Of a DNA stretch of 64,000 nt, positions 1-7,761 are shown one piece after another. The translations under genes and the position numbers were made by a program. The notes beneath the pieces are model-generated. The model saw nothing but the letters and a program-made list of their open reading frames with translations. It had not been told where the DNA came from and ran no database searches. This DNA comes from JAOPZW01 sp963806015 (lineage in GTDB: Bacteria > Actinomycetota > Thermoleophilia > Solirubrobacterales > Solirubrobacteraceae): positions 248,001 to 312,000 of the forward strand of contig CAWDWM010000010.1 of NCBI GenBank assembly GCA_963806015.1, read 5' to 3'. Position 1 is the stretch's first letter, and each line of letters begins with the position of its first letter.

Positions 1-982
1 AGGCATGAACGAGCACATGCTCGCGGCGGGTCGCCTGCTCACGGAGCGCTACGACTTCGACGTCATCCACGGCCACGACTGGCTCGTCGCGCCGGCCGCC
101 GCCGGGCTCGCGCGCGCGGCGCGGCGTCCGTACCTGACGACGGTCCACGCGACCGAGTACGGCCGCCACCAGGGCTGGGTCGACAAGCACCCGCAGAGCT
201 ACATCCACGACGTCGAGCGCTGGATGGTGCGCCGCGCGGAGGGCGTCGTCGTCTGCAGCCACTACATGCAGGGCCACGTCGCCGACGTGTTCGGCATCGA
301 CGAGGCCAAGATCGAGGTCATCCCCAACGGCATCGACCCGCTCGACCTCGCGCCCGTCGATGACCTCGCGGCCCTGCGGGCCCGCTTCGCCGATCCCACC
401 GAGAAGCTCGTGCTGCTCATCGGGCGCCTCGTCTACGAGAAGGGCTTTCAGATCGCCCTCGACGCGCTCCCTCGGGTCATCGCGCGCCTGGACGGCGTGC
501 GCTTCCTGGTCGCCGGCTCGGGCACCCACGAGGCCGAGCTCAAGGCGCAGCAGCGGCGCCTGGGCCTCGAGCGCCACGGCAGCTTCCTGGGCTGGATCGG
601 CGACGACGTGCTGCGCTCGCTCTACCGGATCGCCGACCTGTGCGTGGTCCCGTCGATCTACGAGCCCTTCGGCCTGGTCGCGCTGGAGGCGATGGCCAGC
701 GGCTGTCCGTGCATCGTCGCCGACACCGGCGGTCTGCGCGAGGTCGTGCCCAATGAGGACGTCGGCCTGCGCTTCCGTTCACGCGACCCGCGCTCGCTGG
801 CGCAGATGATGGAGTGGGTCCTCGCCAACCCCGCCCTGCGCTTCCGACTCATCACCGAAGCCTCGGCCCACGTCGCGCGCTTCGACTGGGCCGACGTCGC
901 CCGGCGCACGGACGAGCTCTACGACGTAGTGGCCGCGCGGGGCGCGAAGCGCCGGCCGGCAACGCTGGGGCGTACGCGGTAG
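1..982 (+). CDS. GT4 glycosyltransferase, 5' end outside window
   Basis: Retaining sugar transferase of the GT4 (GT-B fold) family, cytosolic, likely using a nucleotide sugar for glycogen, trehalose or cell-surface glycan synthesis. The visible 325 residues include the HGHDWL stretch of the N-terminal half, the linker IPNGID, the donor-site start LLIGRLVYEKG and the C-terminal EPFGLVALEAMASG signature with the two conserved glutamates. The usual N-terminal glycine-rich loop is missing, and the first ATG (position 5) falls inside the fold, so I infer that the gene begins upstream of the window. The stop TAG at 980-982 lies in a 7-base direct repeat next to the repeat element that follows. Substrate cannot be told from sequence. 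Confidence 0.9.
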   Translation, partial: GMNEHMLAAGRLLTERYDFDVIHGHDWLVAPAAAGLARAARRPYLTTVHATEYGRHQGWVDKHPQSYIHDVERWMVRRAEGVVVCSHYMQGHVADVFGIDEAKIEVIPNGIDPLDLAPVDDLAALRARFADPTEKLVLLIGRLVYEKGFQIALDALPRVIARLDGVRFLVAGSGTHEAELKAQQRRLGLERHGSFLGWIGDDVLRSLYRIADLCVVPSIYEPFGLVALEAMASGCPCIVADTGGLREVVPNEDVGLRFRSRDPRSLAQMMEWVLANPALRFRLITEASAHVARFDWADVARRTDELYDVVAARGAKRRPATLGRTR

Positions 983-1510
983 TCCTCGGGCGGTCGCGGC
1001 GCCGCGAACTGCTCATCGAGGGGAGAGTGTCCGGAGGCTGGTGAAGGGGTGGGCTCTATTGACGGCCACTATCGCCGTCAAGGGAGCCCACCCCCTCGGG
1101 GCCCTCCTGGAGGTGTTACGAAAGGCGCACGGTGTGTGCCCGAACACACGCGCGAGCGAAGCAGCCGGCGCTCCGGTAACCGCCGAGAAGGGGGTGGGCT
1201 CTCTCGCTCCCGCATACCGTGAGTCAAAGAGCCCACCCCCGCCGGGCGCCCGCGGGGCGACGAGGTTTCTGCGCAGTCCGCGTGCGTTTTGCAACACGTC
1301 GGACGCCGCCCAGAAGGGGTGGGCGCTCTAAGCAGACATAGTGTCTGGAAAGCGAGCCCACCCCTGGCACCGCTCGGGAGGTGTTCCGCGAGGGCGCGCG
1401 GTGTGTGCCCAACCACGCGCGCAAGCGGAGCAGCAGGCGCTCCGGCCGCCGCTGACTCCTTCCCCTCGATGAGCAGTTGGCCGCGAAGCGCCGCGAGACG
1501 CCGGCGGTAG
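976..1510. repeat. Non-coding hairpin and repeat element, MITE-like
   Basis: No convincing gene here. Three hairpins share the arm core GGGGTGGGC or its near copies: 1046-1094 (inner stem TGACGG/CCGTCA), 1190-1240, and 1316-1364 (inner stem CAGACA/TGTCTG, loop TAG). Two direct copies of a 68-69 bp unit lie at 1109-1176 and 1377-1445, both opening with GGAGGTGTT and ending in CTCCGG. A diverged inverted copy seems to lie around 1272-1305. An 18 bp perfect inverted repeat bounds the block (1007-1024 and 1461-1478). The 7-mer GCGGTAG occurs directly at both edges (976-982 and 1504-1510), as a target duplication would. It sits exactly between the convergent stops of the neighbouring genes, so it may also act as a two-way terminator. 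Confidence 0.75.
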
Positions 1511-1855
1511 CTACGCCGTGGCCAACAGCTCCGCAGGGTCGCCGACGACCTCGAAGTGCTCGTCCATCGCGGTCATCGCGAACAGGCGCTGGACCGCCAT
1601 CGACCCCCGGACCAGGACGAGCCGGCGTCCCGTGCGCCGGCACCGCCGGCGCAGCGCGACCAGGCGCGAGAGGCCGGTGGAGTCCAGGAAGTCCAGGCCC
1701 CGCAGGTCCAGGAGCACGCGGCCGGGCGCGTCGCGCTCGATCCGGCGCATGGCATCGTCGAAGTCGTACGCGCGGGCGAGGTCGAGAGACCCCTCGATGC
1801 TGACTTGGACGGTGTCGAAATCGGGGTGCTGGACCGTGAGCTGGAGTGGTGCCAC
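1511..1855 (-). CDS. STAS-domain anti-anti-sigma factor
   Basis: About 114 residues forming one STAS domain, the type that binds an anti-sigma kinase when unphosphorylated and frees a sigma factor. The phosphorylatable serine is seen in DFLDSTGLSRL (about residue 59), followed by the helix that normally docks to the kinase. I chose the GTG at 1853-1855 because GGAGG lies six bases before it; the reading frame is open further upstream but without family similarity. It is the last gene of a leftward group whose SpoIIE-type phosphatase (2945-4072) could dephosphorylate it. The cognate kinase may be the HATPase at 25426, but that link is only an inference. Confidence 0.85.
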   Translation of the reverse strand: MAPLQLTVQHPDFDTVQVSIEGSLDLARAYDFDDAMRRIERDAPGRVLLDLRGLDFLDSTGLSRLVALRRRCRRTGRRLVLVRGSMAVQRLFAMTAMDEHFEVVGDPAELLATA

Positions 1856-1926
1856 GACATCCTCCGGGTGGTCGACGGACACCCGGTACCCGTTCGTCGC
1901 GTTAATAACCCCGGTCGGCGCACCTT

Positions 1927-2901
1927 TCAGCGCACGAGGCACGCGTCGTGGGCCGCGCGGGCGACGTCGACCTCGTGGCGAACGCGCCCCGAGCGGTCGA
2001 GGATGGTGAGGGTTCCGTGGCTCAGCGAGGGGGTGACGACGGCCCCCGCTCCCGCCTGCACGTTGTACGAGCCATAGGGCACGCGGGCGGTGCGGCGCAC
2101 GCGCCCGTCGGCGAGATCGTGCACCCGCACGCTCGCGCCCTCGCCACTGGCCACGAACGCGACGCCGCGCCCGAAGCTCACGTGCTGGGGCGCCGCGTCG
2201 GCGCCGAGCACCGCCGCGCGACCGCCGCCGGCGGCGGGCAGCACGGCGAGGTGGCGCTCGCGCCCGGCCGTGACCCACACCCGCCGGCCGCTCGGCGAGA
2301 AGGCGACGTCGTGGGCCAGGAAGGGCGGGCGTACGCGGCGCCGGACGTGCGGGTGCAGCGGATCGCTGACGTCGACGACGGCGATCGCCTGTGCGCTGGA
2401 CCCCAGCGCGACCCACAGCACGCGGCCGGTCGGATCGAGCGAGAGGTGCCGGGCCCCGGCCCCGACCTCGACGCCGGCGACGATCCGCGCCCGGCGCAGG
2501 TCCACGACCACGAGCTCGCCGCGCGCCCCGTCGCTGACGAAGGCGTGGCGCCCGTCGGACGTCATCGCGGCGTAGCGCGGCGCGCCGAGCCCGCGCAGCA
2601 CGCGCCGCACCCGCGCCGGGCGCATGGTCAGCAGCGACAGAGCTCCGGCGGTCGGGTGGGCGACGATGACATGCCCGCCCGGCCCGCTCTCGATGCTGCG
2701 CGGATCCTCGACGGTGGCCAGCCTGCGCTGCACGACCCCGCGGCCGAGCCCGACGACGACGACGTGCGCCTCCGTGTCGGCCGTCGCCAGCGCGAGCGGC
2801 TCGCGGCCGGCCGGTGCCCGCGCGCCGGCGAGCGCCGGCAGCGCGGCGAGGCCGAGGCCGAGGCCGAGGAACGCGCGGCGATCGAGGTCCACGCCTGCCA
2901 C
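1927..2901 (-). CDS. Secreted YncE-like beta-propeller protein
   Basis: About 324 residues with repeated four-strand propeller blades such as HAFVSDGARGELVVVDL and RVWVTAGRERHLAVL, typical of the YncE/surface-antigen propeller group. The N-terminus DLDRRAFLGLGLG followed by an alanine-rich stretch resembles a Tat signal with the paired arginines, so export is likely. The GTG at 2899-2901 is the preferred start; GTG at 2890-2892 is the alternative. Ligand unknown. It lies 43 bases after the SpoIIE phosphatase gene and 71 bases before the STAS gene, so may be co-transcribed without a shared role. Confidence 0.7.
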   Translation of the reverse strand: MAGVDLDRRAFLGLGLGLAALPALAGARAPAGREPLALATADTEAHVVVVGLGRGVVQRRLATVEDPRSIESGPGGHVIVAHPTAGALSLLTMRPARVRRVLRGLGAPRYAAMTSDGRHAFVSDGARGELVVVDLRRARIVAGVEVGAGARHLSLDPTGRVLWVALGSSAQAIAVVDVSDPLHPHVRRRVRPPFLAHDVAFSPSGRRVWVTAGRERHLAVLPAAGGGRAAVLGADAAPQHVSFGRGVAFVASGEGASVRVHDLADGRVRRTARVPYGSYNVQAGAGAVVTPSLSHGTLTILDRSGRVRHEVDVARAAHDACLVR

Positions 2902-2944
2902 TACGGCACGGCGCCCCCCACAGGTCCGCCGGAGCGAGACGGAC

Positions 2945-4072
2945 TCAGCAGGGCGCGAGGACGAGCACGCTGGCATCGTCGCGCAGGGGGCCGTCGTGGA
3001 CCCGCCCGACGGCGTCCAGCACGGCCGCCGCCGCCGCGGTGGCCGACGGCGCCGGCAATCCCTTCAGCGCGCGGCGCAGGCCGTCCTCGCCGAAGGCGTC
3101 GGCGCCAGGGGCGGCGCGCTCGAGCACGCCGTCCGAGATGAGGACGACGAGCTCGTCGGCGGCGATCTTCGCCCGCCCGGGCTCGCGCGGTGGTTCCAGG
3201 CGGTCGAGCCCGAGGACCGGACCGTCGCTGCCCTGCAGCGCGCGCAGCCCGCGCTCGGCGTGCCAAAGCAGCGGCGGGGGATGCCCGCAGCGCAGCCACG
3301 ACAGCGACGACGACGGGGCGTCCCACGCCGCCAGCACGGCGCTCATGAAGATCTCGGAGACCTCCAGGGCGCAGATCGCCTCGTGGATGTGGATGGCCGC
3401 GGTGGCGAGGTCGTAGCCGCCGCGCCGCGCCGCGCGATAGGCGCCCAGCGCGATCGCACCGATGGCCGAGGCCTGCGGGCCCTTGCCGACGGCGTCGGCC
3501 ACGCCGAGCCAGCCGCCGCCGGGCATCGCGCAATGATCGATCCAGTCGCCGCCGACGTCATAGGCCGGGAGGATCGAGCCGGCCACCTCGGCGCCCTCCA
3601 GATGCCCGATCCGCGGTGGCAGCAGGTCCTGCTGCAGCTCGGCGGCCGCGCTGCACTCGCGATGGCGTCGCGCGTTGGCCAGGACGTCGGTGTGGCGCTC
3701 GGCCAGCTCGAGGACGGCCGCACCGCGGGCGGCCAGCGCCTCGAGGTCGCCCGCCGGCGGCGCGGAGAAGACGAGGGTGCTGAGCGCGCGCCCGCGCAGC
3801 ATCAGCGGCACCACCGTGGCCGCGGGGATCGCGCGCGCCAGCTCGTCGGCCTGCCGGGCTGCGATCTCGGGTCCGACGAGCTGCACGGTCTCGAGCGTGT
3901 CGGGGAGGGTGGCGTCGCCGGCGACGCGGCGCAGCGAGCGCCCGTCGAGATCGGCGACGTACAGGGCGGCCGGTGCCCCGGCGACGGCCTGTGCCTCGGT
4001 GACGAGCCGGTCTGCGACCCGCGCGATCAGTGGACCCTCGAGGAGCTCGAGCGGATCGCGCGCCATGGCCAC
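2945..4072 (-). CDS. SpoIIE-type PP2C phosphatase with N-terminal GAF-like domain
   Basis: Predicted cytosolic serine phosphatase of about 375 residues that reactivates STAS proteins. Residues 1-140 look like a GAF-type sensor. The C-terminal PP2C_SIG part has its metal-binding aspartates in GGDWID, VADAVGKG, ISDGVLE and RDDASVLVL, so catalysis should be intact. The GTG at 4072 has GGGGGT just before it; ATG at 4066 is an alternative. It begins 3 bases after the yihY stop and is followed by the propeller and STAS genes, suggesting one leftward operon that couples a signal to a general stress sigma factor. Confidence 0.88.
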   Translation of the reverse strand: MAMARDPLELLEGPLIARVADRLVTEAQAVAGAPAALYVADLDGRSLRRVAGDATLPDTLETVQLVGPEIAARQADELARAIPAATVVPLMLRGRALSTLVFSAPPAGDLEALAARGAAVLELAERHTDVLANARRHRECSAAAELQQDLLPPRIGHLEGAEVAGSILPAYDVGGDWIDHCAMPGGGWLGVADAVGKGPQASAIGAIALGAYRAARRGGYDLATAAIHIHEAICALEVSEIFMSAVLAAWDAPSSSLSWLRCGHPPPLLWHAERGLRALQGSDGPVLGLDRLEPPREPGRAKIAADELVVLISDGVLERAAPGADAFGEDGLRRALKGLPAPSATAAAAAVLDAVGRVHDGPLRDDASVLVLAPC

Positions 4073-4075
4073 GCG

Positions 4076-5095
4076 CTACCCCCGCGTGGGGGGTGCCACG
4101 CCCTCGCCTTCGTGGCGGAAGCGACCGGAGCGCGAAGCCTCGACACCCTTGGCCTCGAGATCCTTGGGGGCATCGCGCGGCTCGAGTTGCAGGTCGCGCT
4201 CGGCCGGCAGCCCGGCGGTGAGCTGGCGCCCGCGCTCGATCTCGGCGTTGAGCTCCTGGCCGAAGAGGACGGCCAGGTTCGAGATCCACAGCCACACGAG
4301 CAGCGAGATCGCCCCGCCCAGCGTGCCGTAGGTCTTGTTGTAGGAGCCGAAGTTCGCCACGTAGAAGCCGAATGCCGCGGAGGCGACGACCCAGATCACG
4401 AGCGCCGCGACGGCCCCCGGGCTCAGCCATTGGATGCGCGGAAGCCTGGCGTTGGGGGCCACGTAATAGAGCAGCGCGAGCATCACGAGCACGACGGCGG
4501 CCATGATCGGCCACTTGGCGACCTGATAGACGGTCACCGCGGCCGAGCCCAGCCCGATCGTGGAGCCCACGGCCTTGGCCAGCGGGCCGCTGACCACGAG
4601 CGCGATGAGCACGAGCGCCATGAGCAGCACCATGACCAGCGTGACCACGACCTGCAGCGGACGCAGCTTCCAGAACGGGCGACCTTCGCCCACCTCGTAG
4701 ATCGCGTTCGACGCGCGCATGAAGGCGCCGATGTAGCCCGAGGCCGACCACAGCGCGCCGGCGAGACCGAGGCCGAGCAGCGCGCCGGCGCCGCCCTTGT
4801 TCTGGACGACGCCGTTGATCGTGTTCTGCAGCCCGGTGAGTGCGCTGTTGCCGCCCGAGACCTGCCGGGCGACGTCGATCAGGGCGTTGGTCGTCTGCGG
4901 GTACTGCCCGAAGATGCCCACCAGCGCCACGAGGGCGAGCAGGGCGGGAAAGAGCGCGAGGACCGCGTAATAGGTCAGCGCGGCCGCCCAGTCGGTGAGG
5001 TTGTCCTCCCTGAACTCGACGGCGGTTCGCTTCAGCACCGCCCAGCGGCCCGTGCCGGGGATGTCGGAGGGGTCGGTCGTGGTGTCCGTGCGCAT
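4076..5095 (-). CDS. YihY/BrkB family membrane protein
   Basis: Integral membrane protein of 339 residues with about six helices and the YihY hallmarks: N-terminal DNLTDWAAALTYYAVLALFPALLALVALVG split by a short loop, a GSYNKTYGTLGGAI motif before the last helix, and a charged cytosolic tail ending in RHEGEG. The family was once called ribonuclease BN, wrongly; its function remains unclear (transport or envelope role). First gene of the leftward signalling group. The start ATG at 5093-5095 faces a 156-base divergent promoter region. Confidence 0.88.
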   Translation of the reverse strand: MRTDTTTDPSDIPGTGRWAVLKRTAVEFREDNLTDWAAALTYYAVLALFPALLALVALVGIFGQYPQTTNALIDVARQVSGGNSALTGLQNTINGVVQNKGGAGALLGLGLAGALWSASGYIGAFMRASNAIYEVGEGRPFWKLRPLQVVVTLVMVLLMALVLIALVVSGPLAKAVGSTIGLGSAAVTVYQVAKWPIMAAVVLVMLALLYYVAPNARLPRIQWLSPGAVAALVIWVVASAAFGFYVANFGSYNKTYGTLGGAISLLVWLWISNLAVLFGQELNAEIERGRQLTAGLPAERDLQLEPRDAPKDLEAKGVEASRSGRFRHEGEGVAPPTRG

Positions 5096-5251
5096 CGTGC
5101 CCTGAACGTTCCCGGTCCCCTGACCCGCAAACGCCGAGGATCCGCGGCGTGGCGCCTAGGCATCCCCTCCGGGCGCTAAACGTGAGAGTGGGCACGCGAA
5201 CGCCGCCTTTTCAGGCGCGCCCGCGCCGGGTACCCCGGCGCTCCTACTCCG
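5096..5251. other. Divergent intergenic region
   Basis: The 156 bases between yihY (leftward) and the presenilin-like gene (rightward) must hold promoters for both. I see no clear hexamer pair, riboswitch or long palindrome in it. Confidence 0.4.
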
Positions 5252-6064
5252 ATGCCGGCTCTCTTCCATGGATACGGGGCAGTCGACATCTCGTCGTGCA
5301 CTGCGCTCGCGGTGGCCCAGGGGCTCACCGTCGTCCTGCCGCGGCGCCCGCGGCGGGTCGCGCTGCGCATCTCCCACACGTGGGTGGCGATCCTGCCGCC
5401 CGCGGCGTTCCTGGTCACCGTGGCCGGGCTCGCCAGGCACCCCTCGCTCGCGCTCGCCGTCGTCGCGGTCGCCTGCATCGGCGTACCGGTCCTCGGTGCG
5501 CTCGCCGCCGGCGCCTTCGCGCGCGGCGGACGCCCCGAGCGCGCGCTGCTGGTCGTTCCGCTGCTGGCGCTCGCCGCGCTGCACGTCGGCCTTGCAGGCG
5601 AGTTGGCCGTGCTGACGCTCGTGATGCTGAGCTGCGTGGCGCTCGGGTCGCTCCTGGCGGCCGTGGCCGGAGTGCGCGAGCTCGTGATCGCCGCGCTGCT
5701 CGTCGCCGTGTTCGACCTCGTGCTCATGCACGTCGGCGGGATCCGGATCGCCACCGCCGCGCTGCTCGACGCGCACGCCGGGCGCATACCCGACTTCGCC
5801 CAGCCGGTGCTGGGGCGCATGACGATCGGCTACGGCGACTTCTTCGTGGCCGCGCTGGCCGGCGCGATCGCCTCGCGCCAGCCGTCGCTGCAGACGGTGG
5901 TCGCGCTGGCCACCACCGGCTTCGCGCTGGCGCAGTACGCGCTCTCCAGCGACGGCGACCTCCTGCCCGCCACGGCGCCCGTCGCCGTGGCGCTGGTGGT
6001 GGCGGCGGTCGTCGCGCGGCTACGCCGGCGGCGCGCGCGGGTCGCCGCGGCGCCCGCCATATAG
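5252..6064 (+). CDS. Polytopic membrane protein with presenilin-like FD/GYGD motifs
   Basis: 270 residues with about nine hydrophobic helices. Three motifs occur in the order and spacing of GxGD intramembrane aspartyl proteases (family A22): FD at F154-D155 in the sixth helix (YD in the family), GYGD at residues 193-196 in the seventh (matches GxGD), and PATAP at 239-243 at the start of the ninth (PALP in the family). The two aspartates are 41 residues apart. Sequence outside these motifs I do not recognise, so protease function is a hypothesis. Its TAG stop overlaps a -10-like TATAGT that may serve the next gene. Confidence 0.6.
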   Translation: MPALFHGYGAVDISSCTALAVAQGLTVVLPRRPRRVALRISHTWVAILPPAAFLVTVAGLARHPSLALAVVAVACIGVPVLGALAAGAFARGGRPERALLVVPLLALAALHVGLAGELAVLTLVMLSCVALGSLLAAVAGVRELVIAALLVAVFDLVLMHVGGIRIATAALLDAHAGRIPDFAQPVLGRMTIGYGDFFVAALAGAIASRQPSLQTVVALATTGFALAQYALSSDGDLLPATAPVAVALVVAAVVARLRRRRARVAAAPAI

Positions 6065-6072
6065 TTCGCTAT

Positions 6073-6082
6073 GCTAATTAGC
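6073..6082. promoter_or_regulatory. Palindromic operator candidate before marR-like gene
   Basis: GCTAATTAGC is a perfect 10-bp palindrome ending one base before the ATG at 6084, in one of the few AT-rich spots of the window. TATAGT (6060-6065) or TATGCT (6070-6075) could be the -10 box, giving a leaderless or nearly leaderless transcript. MarR proteins commonly repress themselves through such sites; the binding is inferred. Confidence 0.5.
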
Positions 6083-6083
6083 A

Positions 6084-6515
6084 ATGGGAAGTACACAGGC
6101 CGACCTCGCCGTCAGGCTCCGCCTGGTCATCGCGCGCACCGCCCGGCGCCTGCGCCAGGAGGCGGGGGAGGAGCTCAGCCCGTCACAGGTGGCGGCGCTG
6201 GCGACGATCGACCGCCACGGGCCGCTCACGCCCAGTGAGCTCGCGACCCGCGAGCGCATCCAGCGACCGACGGCCACCCGCGTCATCGCGCGGTTGGAGG
6301 ACGCGGGGCTGGTCGACCGCACCAGCGACCCCGACGACCGGCGCTCGTGCCTCGTCGGCCTCACCCCCGAGGGCCGCCAGCTGCTGGCGCGTGTGCGCAC
6401 GCGCAAGGACGCCTACCTGTCGCGCCGCCTGCGCAACCTCGACGCCGACGAGCGCGCGACGCTCGACCGTGCCGCCGCCATCCTCGAGCGCGTGCTCGAG
6501 GGGGACGGGGCGTGA
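6084..6515 (+). CDS. MarR family transcriptional regulator
   Basis: 143-residue winged-helix repressor. Recognisable parts are the helix-turn-helix SQVAALATIDRHGPLTPSELA and recognition helix QRPTATRVIARLEDAG, followed by the wing RTSDPDDRRSCLVGLTPEG. These proteins bind small aromatic ligands and release DNA. No Shine-Dalgarno sequence precedes the ATG; a palindrome overlaps the likely transcript start. It overlaps the MFS exporter gene by four bases (GTGA), so the pair is one operon, and the regulator likely controls the exporter. Confidence 0.92.
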   Translation: MGSTQADLAVRLRLVIARTARRLRQEAGEELSPSQVAALATIDRHGPLTPSELATRERIQRPTATRVIARLEDAGLVDRTSDPDDRRSCLVGLTPEGRQLLARVRTRKDAYLSRRLRNLDADERATLDRAAAILERVLEGDGA

Positions 6516-7750
6516 CGGCCGCCCTGCGCCGCGCCGGCACGTCGCTGGGCGTTCCCAACTACCGGCGCTACTTCGCCGGCCAGATCGTCTCGGTCTCGGG
6601 CACCTGGATGCAGAACGTGGCCGAGATGTGGCTCATCGTGCAGCTCACGGGCAGCGGCGCCGCGGTGGGCTTCACGGCCGGGCTGCAGTTCGTGCCCATC
6701 CTGCTCTTCGGCGCCTGGGGCGGCCTGATCGCCGATCGCCTGCCCAAGCGCCGCGTGCTCATGGTGACCCAGGCGCTCATGGCCTTGCCGGCCCTGGCGC
6801 TGTGGGGGCTCACGGCCGCGGGCTCGGTCACGCCGCTCATCGTCTACGCGCTCGTGCTCGTCCGCGGGACGGTCAACGCGGTCGACAACCCGACCCGCCA
6901 GAGCTTCGTCATCGAGCTGGTCGGCCCCGAGCGCGTGGTCAACGCCGTCTCGCTGAACTCGGTCATCGTGCAGAGCGCGCGGATCATCGGCCCGGCAACA
7001 GCCGGCGCGGTGATCGCCTTCGCCGGCGTCGGCGCGTGCTTCGCGATCAACGCGCTCTCCTTCGTCGCCATGCTCGTCGCCCTGGCGGGGATGGACCGCT
7101 CGGCGCTGGGGGCGGCGCCCGCGGTGCAGCGCGCCCACGGCGAGCTGCGGGCCGGGCTGCGGTACGTGCGCGAGGCGCCTGCCCTGTGGATCCCGCTCGC
7201 GATGATGGCCCTGGTCGGCACGCTGTCGTTCAACTTCCAGGTCCTCATGCCGCTGCTCGCCAGCCAGACCTGGCACGGGACGGCGGCCACCTACGCGCTG
7301 CTGACGGCGGCGATGGCGGTCGGATCGGTGATGGGGGCGCTGGCCTCGGGCGCCCGCGGGCGCGTCTCGCCGCGGATCCTCGTCGGCGCCGCGACCGGCT
7401 TCGGCGCGCTGGAGCTGCTGGCCGCCGCCGCGCCGTCGCTGCCGCTGCAGGTGCTCGCGCTGATCCCGCTGGGCGCGATGACGGTGACCTTCTCCGCGGG
7501 CGTCAACTCGACCATGCAGCTTGCCGTCACCCCCGCCATGCGCGGGCGCGTGATGGCGCTCTACTCCGTCGTCTTCCTCGGCTCGACGCCGTTCGGCGCA
7601 CCGCTCGTCGGGTGGCTGGCCGAGGTGGCGGGACCGCGCGTCGGCATGGCGCTCGGGGCCTGCGCGGCGCTGAGCGCGGCCGGGCTGGCGAGCGTCGCCT
7701 ACGCGCGCGTCGGCGAGCGCCAGGTCGCCAGAACCGTCGTCGCGGCGTAG
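6512..7750 (+). CDS. MFS exporter (EntS-like, MFS_3)
   Basis: About 412 residues, twelve membrane helices, major facilitator superfamily. NYRRYFAGQIVSVSGTWMQNVA at the N-terminus and the loop GGLIADRLPKRRVLM (motif A, between helices 2 and 3) are typical of the enterobactin-exporter-like branch. Proton-driven drug or metabolite export is the usual role. The GTG start at 6512 overlaps the marR stop, which argues for translational coupling and for control by that regulator. Substrate unknown. Confidence 0.9.
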   Translation: MTAALRRAGTSLGVPNYRRYFAGQIVSVSGTWMQNVAEMWLIVQLTGSGAAVGFTAGLQFVPILLFGAWGGLIADRLPKRRVLMVTQALMALPALALWGLTAAGSVTPLIVYALVLVRGTVNAVDNPTRQSFVIELVGPERVVNAVSLNSVIVQSARIIGPATAGAVIAFAGVGACFAINALSFVAMLVALAGMDRSALGAAPAVQRAHGELRAGLRYVREAPALWIPLAMMALVGTLSFNFQVLMPLLASQTWHGTAATYALLTAAMAVGSVMGALASGARGRVSPRILVGAATGFGALELLAAAAPSLPLQVLALIPLGAMTVTFSAGVNSTMQLAVTPAMRGRVMALYSVVFLGSTPFGAPLVGWLAEVAGPRVGMALGACAALSAAGLASVAYARVGERQVARTVVAA

Positions 7751-7761
7751 AGTCGCGCCGC

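Noticed and set aside
1041..1510. Several short frames on both strands in the repeat block
   Set aside because: They translate the hairpins and repeats, have no ribosome site and share sequence only through the DNA repeats.
2624..5179. Very long plus-strand open frame (851 codons)
   Set aside because: It is the antisense of the propeller, phosphatase and yihY genes. High GC leaves such frames open; composition is rich in Arg, Gly and Ala with no family motif.
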